Positions 53,800 through 62,605 are shown, counted from the first letter of the stretch. The stretch: 64,000 bases of DNA from Gaiellasilicea sp963811885 (GCA_963811885.1 CAWETB010000002.1:1-64000); one strand, 5' to 3'. Numbers and translations: made by a program. The notes: generated from the letters alone by a model not told the origin.

Positions 53800-55227
53800 A
53801 TGACGTCGCTCGCCCTGCAGATGAGACGGCTCGGCCGCCACTCGGCCGTCTACGGGCTCGGCGGGATCGTCTCGCGCGTGCTCGCGGTCTTCCTGCTCCC
53901 GCTCTACACGCGTTACCTCACCACGTCCGACCTCGGTGAGGTCGGCCTGGTCGTCGCGCTCTCGGCTGTGGTCGTCACGATCCTGCGGGCCGGGATCTCG
54001 TCGGCGTTCTTCCGCTTCTACTTCGACTCGACCGACCCGGCGCAGCGGCGGCTCGTCGTCCGCACCTCGTTCTGGTTCACGATGGCGAGCGCGACGTTCG
54101 GGCTCGTCGCGGGCGTCCTCCTCGCCGCCCCGCTGGCCGACCTGCTCGGCCTCGACGACCCGAACCTCGTCCGCGCCGGCTTCGTCGGCGTCTGGGCGCA
54201 GATGAACTACGAGCAGCTGACCTCCCTCTTCCGCGCCGAGGAGCGCTCGACCGCATTCGTGTTCGCGAGCCTGGCCAACATCGCCGTCACGATCGGCGCC
54301 ACGATTCTGCTCGTCGTCGTCTGGGAGGAGGGCGCGCTCGGCGTCATCGTCGGGAACTTCATCGGCACGCTGTTCGTCTATCTCGCACTGCTCGCCGTCC
54401 ACCGGGAGCAGCTCGGGCTCCAGTTCTCGCGGCCGCTGCTCCGCGAGATGAACCGCTTCGGCGTTCCGCTCGTCCCCGCCGCGCTCGCCCTGATCGCCGT
54501 CAACTTCAGCGACCGCTTCTTCCTCGTCCACCTGGCGAGCCTCGAGGACGTCGGTCTCTACGAGATCGGCGTCCGCATCGCCTCCGCGATGGTGCTCCTG
54601 CTGACCGCGTTCCGGATGGCCTGGCCCGCGTTCGCCTACTCGATCCAGGACGACGGCGAGGCCAAGCGCACGTACGCATTCGTGCTCACGTACCTCGTCG
54701 TCATCGCCTCCTGGCTCGCGCTCGGCCTGGGGCTGCTCGCGCCGTGGCTCGTGCGCCTGCTGACGCAGCCCCAGTTCTATGCGGGCGAGCGCGTCGTCGC
54801 ACCGCTCGCCTTCGGCGGCATGGCCTACGCCGCCTACATCGTGATGGCGATCGGCGTCGGCCGGGCGAAGCGGACGCAGTTCAACTGGGTGATCACGGGC
54901 TTCGCCGCGGTCGTCAACGTGGCGCTGAACCTGATCCTGATCCCGGCCTACGGGATCATGGGCGCCGCCGTCGCGACCGTCGCCGCGTACGTCGTCATGT
55001 TCCTCGGCATGACCTGGTACGCGCAGCTCGTCTTCCCGGTCCCGTACCAGTGGCGGCGCGTGCTCACCGCCGTCGCGGCCGCGCTGGCGCTGCTCCTGGT
55101 GGGGCGCCAGCTCGGGGGCTTCGCCGCCGCGCTCGGCCTCTCGCTCGCCTACCCGCTCGCGCTGCTGCTGCTCGGCTTCTTCCTGCCCGAGGAGCGGCGC
55201 AGCCTGCTGGCGCGGGTCGGCCGCTAG
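53800..55227 (+). CDS. Wzx-type flippase / polysaccharide transport membrane protein
   Basis: Seen: intact 475 residues with about 14 helices: HSAVYGLGGIVSRVLAVFLLPLYTRYLTTSDLGEVGLV, RAGISSAFFRFYFDSTDPAQRRLVVRTSF, FGVPLVPAALALIAVNFSDRFFLVHLASLEDVGLYEIG, MAWPAFAYSIQDDGEAKRTYA and LNLILIPAYGIMGAAVATVAAYVV. Known: LGxxxSRxLAxxLLPLYTRYL and the DRFFL block are typical of Wzx/MOP flippases. Inferred: exports the product of the preceding ATP-grasp/GT cassette; it is the second flippase in the window. Stop TAG interlocks with the ZIP gene stop in CTAG (55224-55227). Confidence 0.88.
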   Translation: MTSLALQMRRLGRHSAVYGLGGIVSRVLAVFLLPLYTRYLTTSDLGEVGLVVALSAVVVTILRAGISSAFFRFYFDSTDPAQRRLVVRTSFWFTMASATFGLVAGVLLAAPLADLLGLDDPNLVRAGFVGVWAQMNYEQLTSLFRAEERSTAFVFASLANIAVTIGATILLVVVWEEGALGVIVGNFIGTLFVYLALLAVHREQLGLQFSRPLLREMNRFGVPLVPAALALIAVNFSDRFFLVHLASLEDVGLYEIGVRIASAMVLLLTAFRMAWPAFAYSIQDDGEAKRTYAFVLTYLVVIASWLALGLGLLAPWLVRLLTQPQFYAGERVVAPLAFGGMAYAAYIVMAIGVGRAKRTQFNWVITGFAAVVNVALNLILIPAYGIMGAAVATVAAYVVMFLGMTWYAQLVFPVPYQWRRVLTAVAAALALLLVGRQLGGFAAALGLSLAYPLALLLLGFFLPEERRSLLARVGR

Positions 55228-56414
55228 CCGGCGAGCAGCCCGGTGACGTACATGATCGCGATCCCGGCGAGGAAGCCGGCGACCGCGAAGCCGGAGCGCA
55301 GCCCCTGCGGGTCGCGCCGCATCACGTAGCGAACGACCTCGGCGACGACCTCGAAGGCCGCGCCCGCGGCGGCGCCGAAGAAGAGGATCGCGAGCACGTC
55401 GTTGGCGACGAAGCCCCCCGTCCAGGCGCCGAGGATCGCCGGGCCGCCGGCGATCAGGGCCAGCGCCCCGAGCCGCGCGTACGACGGGGAGACACTGTCC
55501 TCCGCGGCCGGCGCGGCGATCCCGAGACCCTCGGTGACGTTGTGGATCATGAAGCCGACGATCAGGAACGAGCCGAGCGTCAGCTGCCCGAAGGCGAACG
55601 AGGTGCCGATCGCGAGGCCTTCGCCGAAGTTGTGGACGCCGATCCCGACCGCGACGAGAGTCGCGAGCGCGACCCCGCCGAGCGCGCCGCCGGCACGCGA
55701 GAACCGCGCCGAGAGGAACGTCATCGTCAGGTAGCTGAGCGCGACGCCGAGCAGGACGAGACCTGGGCCGCCGAACGCGCCGGGGACGGTCGCCTGGAGC
55801 TCGAACGCCTCGAAGAGCGCCTCGACGCCGAGGAACGAGAGCAGACCTGCGGTCAGCGCCATGAACCCGGTCAGCCAGCGCTGGTCGATCCGCCGCAGCG
55901 AGGGCAGCCAGAGCAGTCCGAGCGCGACGGGCAGGACGCCGACGAGGAAGCCGATGATCGCGTAGCCGAGGATGCTGTTGCCGGTGAGCCCCGGCGTCTC
56001 GACCGCGGCCGGGATCGCCTCGACCGTCTCGATCCCCGTCGAGCTCGTCACGCCGATCGTCATCGGGTCGTCCTGGACCCAGCGGTACGGGATCACGATC
56101 GTGCTCGAGCGCAGCCGGCCGAGCGTCTGCGAGCCGTCGACCTCGAAGGGAACGATCGCGTCGTCGACGGTGACCGAGGCGATCGTGAGGTCGTCCTGCT
56201 GCGGGTTCGTGACGCGGACCTTGATCTCGCCCGGCTTGAACTCGACCCGGCGGACGTCGAACAGATCGGGTTGCGGCGGGTTCGCGCCGATCAGGCCGAC
56301 GAGCGACGAGCCCGATGCGACGAAGGCCCCGACGACGGCCGCGAGCAGCACCACCGGGACGAGCGCCCAGAGGCGCCAGCCCGGCTGGATCCGCCGCGCC
56401 GCCCGAGCCTCCAT
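55224..56414 (-). CDS. ZIP-family metal transporter with extra N-terminal extracytoplasmic domain
   Basis: Seen: intact 396 residues. N-terminal helix LWALVPVVLLAAVVGAFVA, then about 100 residues of beta-rich sequence (FDVRRVEFKPGEIKVRVTNPQQDDLTIASVTVDD), then eight helices with the paired ZIP motifs GVGIGVHNFGEGLAIGTSFAFG and GFMIHNVTEGLGIAAP, and a final FEVVAEVVRYV helix. Known: HNxxEG and HNxxEG are the metal-binding helices of ZIP importers of zinc, iron or manganese. Odd: the N-terminal beta domain is not part of standard ZIPs. TGATG overlap with the multicopper oxidase gene implies a joint role, such as oxidation plus uptake or resistance. Confidence 0.83.
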   Translation of the reverse strand: MEARAARRIQPGWRLWALVPVVLLAAVVGAFVASGSSLVGLIGANPPQPDLFDVRRVEFKPGEIKVRVTNPQQDDLTIASVTVDDAIVPFEVDGSQTLGRLRSSTIVIPYRWVQDDPMTIGVTSSTGIETVEAIPAAVETPGLTGNSILGYAIIGFLVGVLPVALGLLWLPSLRRIDQRWLTGFMALTAGLLSFLGVEALFEAFELQATVPGAFGGPGLVLLGVALSYLTMTFLSARFSRAGGALGGVALATLVAVGIGVHNFGEGLAIGTSFAFGQLTLGSFLIVGFMIHNVTEGLGIAAPAAEDSVSPSYARLGALALIAGGPAILGAWTGGFVANDVLAILFFGAAAGAAFEVVAEVVRYVMRRDPQGLRSGFAVAGFLAGIAIMYVTGLLAG

Positions 56415-57412
56415 CAGTCGACCACGTCGAAGAAGCCCATCCAGCCCAGGTCGGTGAACTCGGACTGGTGCGCGTGGAACATGAACCGGCCGGTGTTCGT
56501 GAAGTCGATCTCGAGCACGCCGCGCTGCCCCTGGCACTGCATCACCGTGTCCGTGTACTCCCAGTTGTCGCCCGTGCCGGTCGGCTGGTAGCGGAAGAAC
56601 TCGCCGTGCAGGTGGAAGGAGTTGATCAGGTCGAACTCGGTCAGGTTGGCGAGGTAGATCCGCACCTTCTCGGAGCGCTTCACCGTGATCGGGTACTTGG
56701 CGTAGTAGAACGTGCGCCCGTTGATCGTGTAGAAGTTGTTGCCGCCGTCCCCGTCCGTGTCGTAGCCGTTCATCACCATCACGAGCTCCTTCGCCGGCGG
56801 GCGGGGCTCCTTGGGATCGATGATGAAGGCGCCGTAGAGGCCCTTGTGGATGTGCTTCTTCAGCGGCGTCGTGTGGCAGTGGTACAGGTGCATCCCCGCC
56901 GGCTTCGCCGGGAACTCGTAGATGAACTCGTCGCCGGACTTCACGACCTCGAAGACTCCGTCCATGTTCGCCGGGTGGATCCCGTGGAAGTGGATCGAGT
57001 GCGGGTGCGAGCCGGCGTTGACGAAGCGGACGCGCAGGATGTCGTCCTCGGTGGCGCGGATCACCGGGCCGGGGATCGTGCCGTTGTACGTCCAGCCGGG
57101 ATAGAAGACACCGGGTGCGACCTCGACCTCCCGGTCGAGCGCGCGCATCGAGTACTCGCGAACGCGACCGGGCTTGTACGGGAGCGCGGGCGGCGGGTAC
57201 AGCAGCTCGTCGAGGTCGGTGGGGCCGCCGACCGCGGGCGCCTGACCGCCGATCATCGCCGCGTGCCCCATCTCCGCGTGGCCGTGCACGTGCCCCTGGA
57301 GCGTCCGCTGCGCCGCCTCCGCGTCGCCGTCGAGCGCCAGCTTTCCGAGCACGGGCACCGCAACAAGCGGCGCCGCACCTGCCAGGAGACGGCGTCGAGT
57401 AAATTTAGCCAT
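56414..57412 (-). CDS. Two-domain multicopper oxidase, Tat-type signal
   Basis: Seen: intact 332 residues. Tat-like signal FTRRRLLAGAAPLVAVPVLG, a His-rich stretch (QGHVHGHAEMGHAAM), cupredoxin domain 1 with HSIHFHGIHP and HLYHCHTTPLKKHIHKGLYG, and domain 2 with SFHLHGEFFRYQP, MQCQGQRG and RFMFHAHQSEFTDLGWMGFF. Known: the HxHG, HxYHCH, HLHG and HxHxxEF motifs provide type 1, 2 and 3 copper ligands; such enzymes oxidise metals (Fe, Mn, Cu) or phenols. Inferred: works with the coupled ZIP transporter. ATG 57412 sits inside a palindrome (57404-57419) with TAATGT 6 nt upstream. Confidence 0.88.
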   Translation of the reverse strand: MAKFTRRRLLAGAAPLVAVPVLGKLALDGDAEAAQRTLQGHVHGHAEMGHAAMIGGQAPAVGGPTDLDELLYPPPALPYKPGRVREYSMRALDREVEVAPGVFYPGWTYNGTIPGPVIRATEDDILRVRFVNAGSHPHSIHFHGIHPANMDGVFEVVKSGDEFIYEFPAKPAGMHLYHCHTTPLKKHIHKGLYGAFIIDPKEPRPPAKELVMVMNGYDTDGDGGNNFYTINGRTFYYAKYPITVKRSEKVRIYLANLTEFDLINSFHLHGEFFRYQPTGTGDNWEYTDTVMQCQGQRGVLEIDFTNTGRFMFHAHQSEFTDLGWMGFFDVVD

Positions 57413-57419
57413 GCCTAAA
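57404..57419. promoter_or_regulatory. Inverted repeat covering the multicopper oxidase start codon
   Basis: On the minus strand TTTAG-GCATGG-CTAAA; arms TTTAG and CTAAA are perfect and the ATG is at the centre. Its form recalls metal-repressor boxes, but the regulator is unknown. Candidates are the divergent ArsR-type protein or an off-window DtxR/MntR protein. Confidence 0.5.
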
Positions 57420-57424
57420 CATTA
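57419..57424 (-). promoter_or_regulatory. Leaderless-type -10 element (TAATGT), minus strand
   Basis: TAATGT ends 6 nt before ATG 57412. It touches the palindrome, so repressor binding would block both transcription start and initiation codon. Confidence 0.5.
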
Positions 57425-57469
57425 GCGGAGCAGGCTCACGAGGCAACCCACGGTCGGGGGTTTCGGCTT

Positions 57470-58066
57470 ATGGTCTCGGTGATGAAGCCATCGCTCCTGC
57501 CGGCGCGGTCGCTCGGGGCCAAGGAGGTTCGGGCCCTCGCCCACCCGCTGCGGCTGCGGATGCTCGAGTCGCTCGCGGACTCACCGGCGACGGCCTCGAT
57601 GCTGGCGCGCGAGCTCGGCGAGTCGAGCGGCGCCACGAGCTACCACCTCCGCGCGCTCGCCTCGGCGGGCCTGATCATCGAGGACCTCGACCGGCGCAAG
57701 GGCCGCGAGCGCTGGTGGAGGCGCGACCCCGAGCGCGTCGGCCTGATCTCCTCGGCGCCGGCCGAGGATCCGGAGTACGACGCGGCCGTCGCGCAGCTCG
57801 AGAGCACGATGGTCGGCCGCGACGAGGACGCGCTGCGGCGCTACATCCATCAGCGGCGCGAGGGTGAGCACAGCGACGAGTGGCGCGAGACCGCCTTCAT
57901 CGGCGGCTGGACGGTCTACGCGACCCAGCAGGAGGTGAACGAGCTGTCCGAGCTCGTGGTGCGCTGGCTGCGCGCGCGCCAGCTCCCGGCCGAGGACCGC
58001 GATCCGGAGACACCGCTCGTCTACATCACCTACAGGGCGATGCCCCAGACGCCGACAATGGAGTAG
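57470..58066 (+). CDS. ArsR-type winged-helix transcriptional regulator
   Basis: Seen: 198 residues: LGAKEVRALAHPLRLRMLESLADSPATASMLARELGESSGATSYHLRALASAGLI (winged helix), then EDLDRRKGRERWWRRDPERVG and a C-terminal domain of about 100 residues rich in acidic and Trp residues. Known: HPLRLRMLExL and SYHLRxLxxAGL are the ArsR/HTH_20 signatures. No Cys metal site is visible; the longer C-terminal domain is seen in ArsR-like regulators with unknown ligands. It is divergent from the ZIP/oxidase operon (57-base gap) and adjacent to DUF2157 (0-base gap), so either could be a target. ATG 57482 is an alternative start. Confidence 0.82.
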   Translation: MVSVMKPSLLPARSLGAKEVRALAHPLRLRMLESLADSPATASMLARELGESSGATSYHLRALASAGLIIEDLDRRKGRERWWRRDPERVGLISSAPAEDPEYDAAVAQLESTMVGRDEDALRRYIHQRREGEHSDEWRETAFIGGWTVYATQQEVNELSELVVRWLRARQLPAEDRDPETPLVYITYRAMPQTPTME

Positions 58067-59266
58067 ATGGCGGACCGCTCCTTCGCCCAGCAGCTGACCC
58101 GCGAGAGCGAAGCGTGGGTCGCTCAGGGCATCGTCTCGGCCGAGCAGGCGGCCGCGATCCGCAGCCGGTACGCCGACACGCAGGACGAAGCGCGGCGTGG
58201 CAGCGCCACGACGGCGCTCGCCGTGATCGGCGCGATCGCCGTCGGCTTCGGTGTGATCGGGTTCATCGCCGCCAACTGGGAGGAGATGAGCCACGCCGCC
58301 CGGCTCGTCCTGCTCACACTTGCCGTTGCCGGCTCGTACGCCGCGGGGTTCCACCTCCGCGACCGCACCGGCAGCTGGCCGCGCCTCGGCGAGGCGCTCT
58401 ACCTGCTCGGCGTCCTGCTCTTCGGCGCCTCGCTCTTCCTCGTCGGGCAGATGTACAACGTCCAGGCGCACGACCCGCTGGCGCTCCTGCTCTGGGCCGG
58501 CGGCGCCACGGCCACCGCCCTCGTCGTCCGCTCGCGCGTGATCGCCGCGACGGCCGTCCTCATCTTCACGAGCTGGGTCGGCTTCGAGTTCGGGCTCGCG
58601 CTCGACGACGCCGGCGGTGACACGTTCGCCGCCTTCCCGGTCGTCGCCGTCTTCTACGGGGGCGCGCTCTACGGGCTGGCGACCGCGGCGCAGGAGCGGA
58701 TCCGCGAGCACTGGTTCGCGAGCAGCGGCTTTCCGGAGTCCGGCCGCGGCGTCGGCCTCCCCGTTGCCGCAGCAGGCCTGTTCGTGTTCACCTTCGCGGG
58801 GGCTGCCGATGAGCTCGGGCAGGCGAGCGACGGCCTGGACGGCGGCATGCTCGCGGGGTTCGTGCTGCTGGCGGCGATCGCGTTCGCCGGCGCCGGTGCG
58901 CTGATGCTCTCGCGCCGACCGAGCGGCCGCTACGAGGCAGGTGCACTCTTCGCCGTCCTCGTGACGATGCTGGTCGCCATGCTCGCGGGCGGCGACGGCG
59001 ACGTCTACGCGCTGGTCTTCAACATTCTCTTCGCCGCGGTCGCGCTCGGAGTGATCTACGCCGGCTACCTGAGCGACGAGGCGTGGCTCGTCAACCTCGG
59101 CGTCGCCCTCGTCGCGATCGACCTCGTCGCCCGCTACTTCGACGTCTTCTGGTCGGCGCTGCCGCGCTCCGTCGGGATGATCGGCGCCGGGCTGCTCGTG
59201 CTCGGGATCGCCTACGTGCTCGAGCGGCAGCGCAAGCGCCTGCTCGGGCGGATGGCCGAGACGTGA
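58067..59266 (+). CDS. DUF2157-family membrane protein
   Basis: Seen: intact 399 residues: a soluble N-terminal region (FAQQLTRESEAWVAQGIVSAEQAAAIRSRYAD), then 10 to 12 helices with VIGAIAVGFGVIGFIAANWEEM, LLFGASLFLVGQMYNVQAHDPLALLLWAGGA and LPRSVGMIGAGLLVLGIAYVLERQRKRLL. Known: W-x(3)-G-I(V)-x-x-E/A-Q-A-x-x-I followed by GxFIAANW and QxYN are the DUF2157 signatures; the function is unknown, but the gene is nearly always next to a GDYXXLXY-domain gene, as here. GTGA overlap with that gene. Confidence 0.87.
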   Translation: MADRSFAQQLTRESEAWVAQGIVSAEQAAAIRSRYADTQDEARRGSATTALAVIGAIAVGFGVIGFIAANWEEMSHAARLVLLTLAVAGSYAAGFHLRDRTGSWPRLGEALYLLGVLLFGASLFLVGQMYNVQAHDPLALLLWAGGATATALVVRSRVIAATAVLIFTSWVGFEFGLALDDAGGDTFAAFPVVAVFYGGALYGLATAAQERIREHWFASSGFPESGRGVGLPVAAAGLFVFTFAGAADELGQASDGLDGGMLAGFVLLAAIAFAGAGALMLSRRPSGRYEAGALFAVLVTMLVAMLAGGDGDVYALVFNILFAAVALGVIYAGYLSDEAWLVNLGVALVAIDLVARYFDVFWSALPRSVGMIGAGLLVLGIAYVLERQRKRLLGRMAET

Positions 59267-59761
59267 GCCGGCGGCGCCGGATCGCGCTCCTCGTCGTCGT
59301 CTGCGCGCAGCTGGCGGTGCCACTCGCACTGGCCGGCCTCGCAGCGGCCGACCTCGCCTTCGGCGAGGAGATCAGGCTGCAGGCCCAGCCGATCGACCCG
59401 ATCGACGTCTTCCGGGGCAACTACGTCGTCCTCCGCTACGAGATCTCGTCGCTGCAGGCGGTGAGCGAGGTCCGCCGGGGCGACACGCTGTGCGCCGACC
59501 TCTTCGAGTCCTCGGACGCCTGGAGCGCCCGCTACGCGCTCCCCGAGCGCGGCTCCGGCAAGACGATCTGCGGCCGGGCACGCAACGATGCCCACGCCGG
59601 TGAGACCGTCGGGATCGAGTACGGGATCGAGACGTACTACGCGAACGCCGAACGAGCACGGGAGATCGAGTCCTCGATCGCCGAGCGGTCAGCTGTACGT
59701 GGTGGTCGACCTCGACGACGACGGCAGCGCCCGGATCAAACGGCTCGAGGTCGGCCAGTAG
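59263..59761 (+). CDS. GDYXXLXY-domain protein, one frameshift
   Basis: Seen: N-terminal helix RIALLVVVCAQLAVPLALAGLA, then VFRGNYVVLRYEIS (the GDYxxLxY motif, with Asn for Asp), GDTLCADLFESSDAW and GIEYGIETYYANAERAREIE. After a +1 shift near 59690 it ends LYVVVDLDDDGSARIKRLEVGQ. About 165 residues. Known: the family is defined by G[DN]YxxLxY and a conserved GLErYFV-like strand, present as GIETYYA. It is secreted or membrane-anchored and paired with DUF2157. Function unknown. Its 3' end overlaps the opposite-strand DUF4386 gene by 26 bases. Confidence 0.82.
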
Positions 59762-60447
59762 GCGTCCCCGTCGACAGGATCGGTGCATCCTTCCGGAATC
59801 CCCAGACCGCCGCGTAGATCCCGAGGAACAGCTCCCACAGGAACTCGGGGATGACCAAGATCGCTGGCACCGTCGTGCCTGCGTCCCACCAGTCGAAGAG
59901 CGTGCCGATGCTCCCGATCAGGAGGAGCGGCCCTCCGATCAGTCCGAGCCAGGGCATCCATCGCGGGACGAGGCCGGACTTGTACATCAGGTAGCCGAGG
60001 ATCAGCCCGTTCCCGAAGGGGACGATCAGCCCGGGGCCGAACAGGAACGTCCAGTCCTTGAGCGCGGCGAGCGAGACGGCAAGGTCGCCCGCGTCCGGAG
60101 AGTCCTGGCGCAGGCTGACGACCCCGAGGACGAGGATGATCCCGCCCGCGATGAAGACGCACTCGATGATCCGCGCAGCGACGTAGCCGATCGCGAGCAG
60201 TTCGTTCTGTCGCCGCACGATCGGGTAGAGCACAACGGCGGTTCCGACGTTGGAGATGATCGAGCAGCAACTCCAGGAAGGCGCCCAGGTAGATCTGGCT
60301 GTCCTTCCCGTCACCTGCGATGTATCCGGCCGGGTCGTCGAGCACGGACTGGAAGAGAGCCAGTGCGCCGATCGACGTGACGAACGTGATCAGGAAGAGC
60401 ACGCCGAAGACTCGCGCCCTCTTCTGGTCCTCAGTCACTCCTGGCAC
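59736..60447 (-). CDS. DUF4386-family membrane protein, one frameshift
   Basis: Seen: TEDQKRARVFGVLFLITFVTSIGALALFQSVLDDPAGYI, then (shift near 60262) NVGTAVVLYPIVRRQNELLAIGYVAARIIECVFIAGGII, SLAALKDWTFLFGPGLIVPFGNGLILGYLMYKSGLVPRWMPWLGLIGGPLLL and EFLWELFLGIYAAVWGFR. About 235 residues, six helices. Known: the GxxAARIxE, LxxxxxxxFxxGPG and YRSxLVPRxxxxLGLIGG series defines DUF4386. Function unknown. No regulatory partner is apparent. Start GTG 60447 or 60438; AGGAG lies immediately before the latter. Confidence 0.8.
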
Positions 60448-60522
60448 CCCACCTCGACCGGCATGGACCGCGAAACCTACGTCGTGCGAACACGAGTTTC
60501 AACTCGGATTCGATGGCTGCCG

Positions 60523-61160
60523 TCAGGCGACGATCCGGTAGACCTGGAAGCACTCCGCGTACTCGCGGTTGACGTTGATCCCGTGCACACGGGCGAGGTT
60601 CCAGACGTACTCGGGGTTCGCGTAGCGGCGGTGCTGCTGCGACGCGTACCTCGCCAGCGCCGCCACCTTCCGCTCCAGGTGCCGCTGCTCCAGCGCCACG
60701 TACGCGCCGTAGGAGAAGTCGAAGTTGTTCCAGGGGATCTCGTAGCCGAGCACCGTCGTCCGCTTGAACGCCCGCAGGCCCTCCTGCGCGATCGTCTGGT
60801 GATCCTGGTGCACGTCGTGGTGGGACGGCTGGAAGACGGCGTCCGGCTTCAGCTCCTCCCAGAGGCCGACGAGCAGCTCGAGGATGTCCTGCCGCCGCTC
60901 GGGGAACGTGCGCACGTCGAAGTCGTGGACGCGGAGCTGCGCCTTCGGGGATCCCGAGCTCGCCGGTCGCCTCGCGCACCTCGCGGGCAAGCGTGTCGGG
61001 CGCGAACCCGTCCGGCAGCGAGCGCGTCGCGATCGAGAAGGCGTGGTAGTGCACCTCGACGCCCGGCCTCGACGAGCCGCGCCATCGTGCCGCCGCAGCC
61101 GAACTCACCGTCGTCGGTGTGCGGCGCGAGCACGAGCACGCGCTTCCAGGTCTCGATCAC
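60523..61160 (-). CDS. PIG-L family N-deacetylase, two frameshifts
   Basis: Seen: RVLVLAPHTDDGEFGCGGTMARLV (PHxDD metal site). After a shift near 61075 comes VEVHYHAFSIATRSLPDGF, and after a shift near 60950 LRVHDFDVRTFPERRQDILELL, PDAVFQPSHHDVHQDHQTIAQEGLRAFKRTTVLGYEIPWNNFDF. About 212 residues. Known: PHxDD plus HxDHxxxxxEG-type HDVHQDH mark zinc-dependent deacetylases acting on GlcNAc-type lipids, sugars or small thiols. Inferred: removes an acetyl from an amino sugar in the glycan. GTGA overlap with the O-antigen ligase gene upstream. Confidence 0.84.
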
Positions 61161-62605
61161 GCGGGCTCGGGCTCCGGCGGCCGGTAGGTGGCGACGAGCG
61201 CGATCAGGCCGAGCAGCGCCCACATGGTCGGATCCTCGAAGAGCGCGTTGTAGAAGAGGCTGTGCACGGCGATCGCGCCAAGCGTAAGCGCCGCGACGAG
61301 TGCCGCGCGTCCCGCATCCGACCTGCCGCGGCTGCGAAAGGCCGTCGCCAGCGCGACGAAGCCGAGCCAGCAGAGCAGCGCGAGCCCCAGCACGCCCGTC
61401 TCGGCGACCACGGTCACCGGCGTCGAGTGCGAGGCGGCCTTCTTCGGCTCCTCCCCCTTGAGCCCGGTCTTCTCGGCGTACGCGCGCTTGAAGCTGCCGG
61501 TGCCGACGCCGAGGACCGGATGGTCGACGGCGATCCTGAGCCCGTTGCCGACGAGCCCGGCCCGGTCGCTCGTGACCGAGTTGAGACCCTGCCGCGACTC
61601 CTGCAGCAGCTCGTGGCGCACCTGCGGCGTGGCGAAGCCGGCCGAGACGAGCACCACGGCGAGCACTGCGAGCGCCGCCGCGGCACGCCAGCGCCAGATC
61701 AGGGCGGCGGCCGCGAGCGTGCCCGCGATCAGCGCGGCGAAGCTCGACTGTGAGAACGAGAACAGGAGGCCGACCCAGATCGCGACGATCGCGACGATCC
61801 CGGCGGCGAGGAGCCTGTTCCGCAAGCCGAGGAGGACGAGCGCCAGCGTCGCGAGGATCGCGACGACGAGGTAGCGGCCGTAGATCGACGGGTCCCAGAA
61901 GACCGAGTTGACGCGGAAGAAGGGCGCGTAGGCGTTGTCGACCCGCAGCTTCGGGTTCCAGAAGACCTCTCGGGTCGCCCACTGGTAGAGCCCGACACCG
62001 GCATAGAGGAGCGCGGTCGCGACGAGGGCGGCGTAGAGGCCGAGCAACGCTCGACGGCTGAAGGGCAGCCGGGCGAAGCCGACGGCCAGCAGCCCGAACG
62101 GCAGCACGAACGCGGCGAGGAAGATCGCGCCCTGGCGGAGATCGTCCGTCCAGAGCAGGGCCAGCCCGGTCCAGCCGACAACCGCGGCCAACGGCCACGC
62201 GAGCGGGCCGAGCTCGCGGGCACGGTCGTCCCCCCGGAGCAGCTGCCAGGCGAGGGCGAGCGCGAGCGCGCCGATCACCGCATACATCGGGAAGAGGAGA
62301 TTCGCAGTCTGGTCGCCGATGTCGAACGGGATCCGGATCGGGATGCAGGCCAGCGTCGCGAAGGCGAGCACCCAGGGATGCCGCAGGAGCAGCCAGGCGC
62401 CCGCCGCCGCTGCGACGAGACCGCCGGCCGACGCCACGAGCAGCGTCCCGGTGCGCCCGTCGGGCGCGAGGTAGACGCCGAGCGCGCCCAGGCCCACCGC
62501 CCAGGCGACGAGCCCCGCGAGGCGGAGCTCGCGGCGCGTCGCGACGAACAGGAGCGCGAGACCGAGACAGCCGAGCGGGCCGGCGAGGCGGGCGAGCTCG
62601 GTCAG
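61157..62605 (-). CDS. O-antigen ligase / polymerase-family membrane protein
   Basis: Seen: intact about 482 residues, 12 helices: ACIPIRIPFDIGDQTANLLFPMY, TREVFWNPKLRVDNAYAPFFRVNSVFWDPSIYGRYL, SFSQSSFAALIAG, HPVLGVGTGSFKRAYAEKTG, SHSTPVTVVAETGVLGLALLC and HSLFYNALFEDPTMWALLGLIA. Known: HPxLGVGxGxF and HST/S...AExG are ligase/Wzy signatures. Start: the coding pattern, including a first helix GPLGCLGLALLFVATRRELRLAG, extends back to CTG 62605, which forms a CTGA overlap with the upstream stop; the first standard start (GTG, about 62497) would lose that helix. Confidence 0.82.
   Translation of the reverse strand: MTELARLAGPLGCLGLALLFVATRRELRLAGLVAWAVGLGALGVYLAPDGRTGTLLVASAGGLVAAAAGAWLLLRHPWVLAFATLACIPIRIPFDIGDQTANLLFPMYAVIGALALALAWQLLRGDDRARELGPLAWPLAAVVGWTGLALLWTDDLRQGAIFLAAFVLPFGLLAVGFARLPFSRRALLGLYAALVATALLYAGVGLYQWATREVFWNPKLRVDNAYAPFFRVNSVFWDPSIYGRYLVVAILATLALVLLGLRNRLLAAGIVAIVAIWVGLLFSFSQSSFAALIAGTLAAAALIWRWRAAAALAVLAVVLVSAGFATPQVRHELLQESRQGLNSVTSDRAGLVGNGLRIAVDHPVLGVGTGSFKRAYAEKTGLKGEEPKKAASHSTPVTVVAETGVLGLALLCWLGFVALATAFRSRGRSDAGRAALVAALTLGAIAVHSLFYNALFEDPTMWALLGLIALVATYRPPEPEPA

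Noticed and set aside
57404..57419. Naming the palindrome a DtxR, IdeR or MntR box
   Set aside because: The arms resemble such boxes, but the match to any consensus is partial and no such regulator is encoded in the window.
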